From NCBI GenBank assembly GCA_039180875.1, contig JBCDCY010000015.1, forward strand, positions 25,480 through 89,479: a DNA stretch of 64,000 bases, written 5' to 3'. The first letter of the stretch is position 1, and each line of letters begins with the position of its first letter. The notes under the pieces were generated by a model, which was given only the letters and a program-made list of their open reading frames with translations, did no database searches and was not told the origin of the DNA. The stretch is from JBCDCY01 sp039180875. GTDB lineage: Bacteria > Pseudomonadota > Alphaproteobacteria > Rhodobacterales > Rhodobacteraceae. Positions 63,984-64,000 of the stretch are shown one piece after another. Made by a program: the position numbers and the translations under genes.

Positions 63984-64000
63984 GGGTGCGCGCTTGCGGC

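Overview
The window is 64 kb of very GC-rich, densely packed DNA from an alphaproteobacterium, most likely a Rhodobacterales-type organism. The main evidence is the complex I (nuo) operon. It runs from nuoA to nuoN with small membrane proteins inserted between the subunits, including a DUF5337-like one, and NuoE carries a C-terminal helix-hairpin-helix tail. It is flanked upstream by two tRNAs, an HU-like gene and lon, and downstream by birA, coaX and RNase J. This assignment is inferred from gene content and order. No insertion sequence, prophage or CRISPR array was seen.

Region 1 (1-8534) looks like a catabolic island. A LeuC-family hydro-lyase (cut by the window edge) and a GntR/HutC regulator run leftward. 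Opposite them runs a tightly coupled operon: HyuB, HyuA, an isochorismatase-fold protein lacking the usual cysteine, an isocitrate lyase/PEP mutase-family lyase, and an FAD-dependent dehydrogenase. Together they could open a cyclic amide or imide and process the acid by desaturation, hydration and C-C cleavage. Region 2 (8531-16158) holds six unrecognised exported or membrane proteins: a 1115-residue secreted protein, a membrane protein with a glutamate tract, a small secreted protein, a divergent trypsin-like protease, and two paralogous HEAT-like secreted proteins. This is the most obscure part of the window.

Region 3 (16.3-28.1 kb) contains AraC and Xre regulators, an MFS transporter, and an IclR-controlled leftward operon. 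That operon has a TRAP transporter (DctQ, DctM, DctP), a bicupin, a secreted cupin, a GST, a Tat-exported Kelch protein and a peroxiredoxin-like protein. A Lpd-like flavoprotein and tRNA-Thr follow. Region 4 (28.6-50.8 kb) is, read leftward, the nuo operon A-B-C-sulfotransferase-D-hypothetical-E-HHH protein-DUF5337-F-small membrane protein-hypothetical-lipoprotein-G-H-I-J-K-L-M-N, continuing into birA, coaX and rnj. Many genes overlap by 1-4 bases. A 47-bp duplication lies at the probable promoter, a 15-bp tandem repeat after nuoD, and strong hairpins between nuoG and nuoH.

Region 5 (51-64 kb) is core housekeeping: tRNA-Asp, tRNA-Val, an HU-like protein, lon (with a good heat-shock promoter), tgt, a DUF3592-like membrane protein, two Fe-S assembly proteins (DUF59 and HesB/IscA), tpiA, recR, a putative outer-membrane protein, an EamA transporter, a TPR protein and pheT. 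Three copies of an intergenic repeat (near 14.8, 51.3 and 61.4 kb) link the regions.
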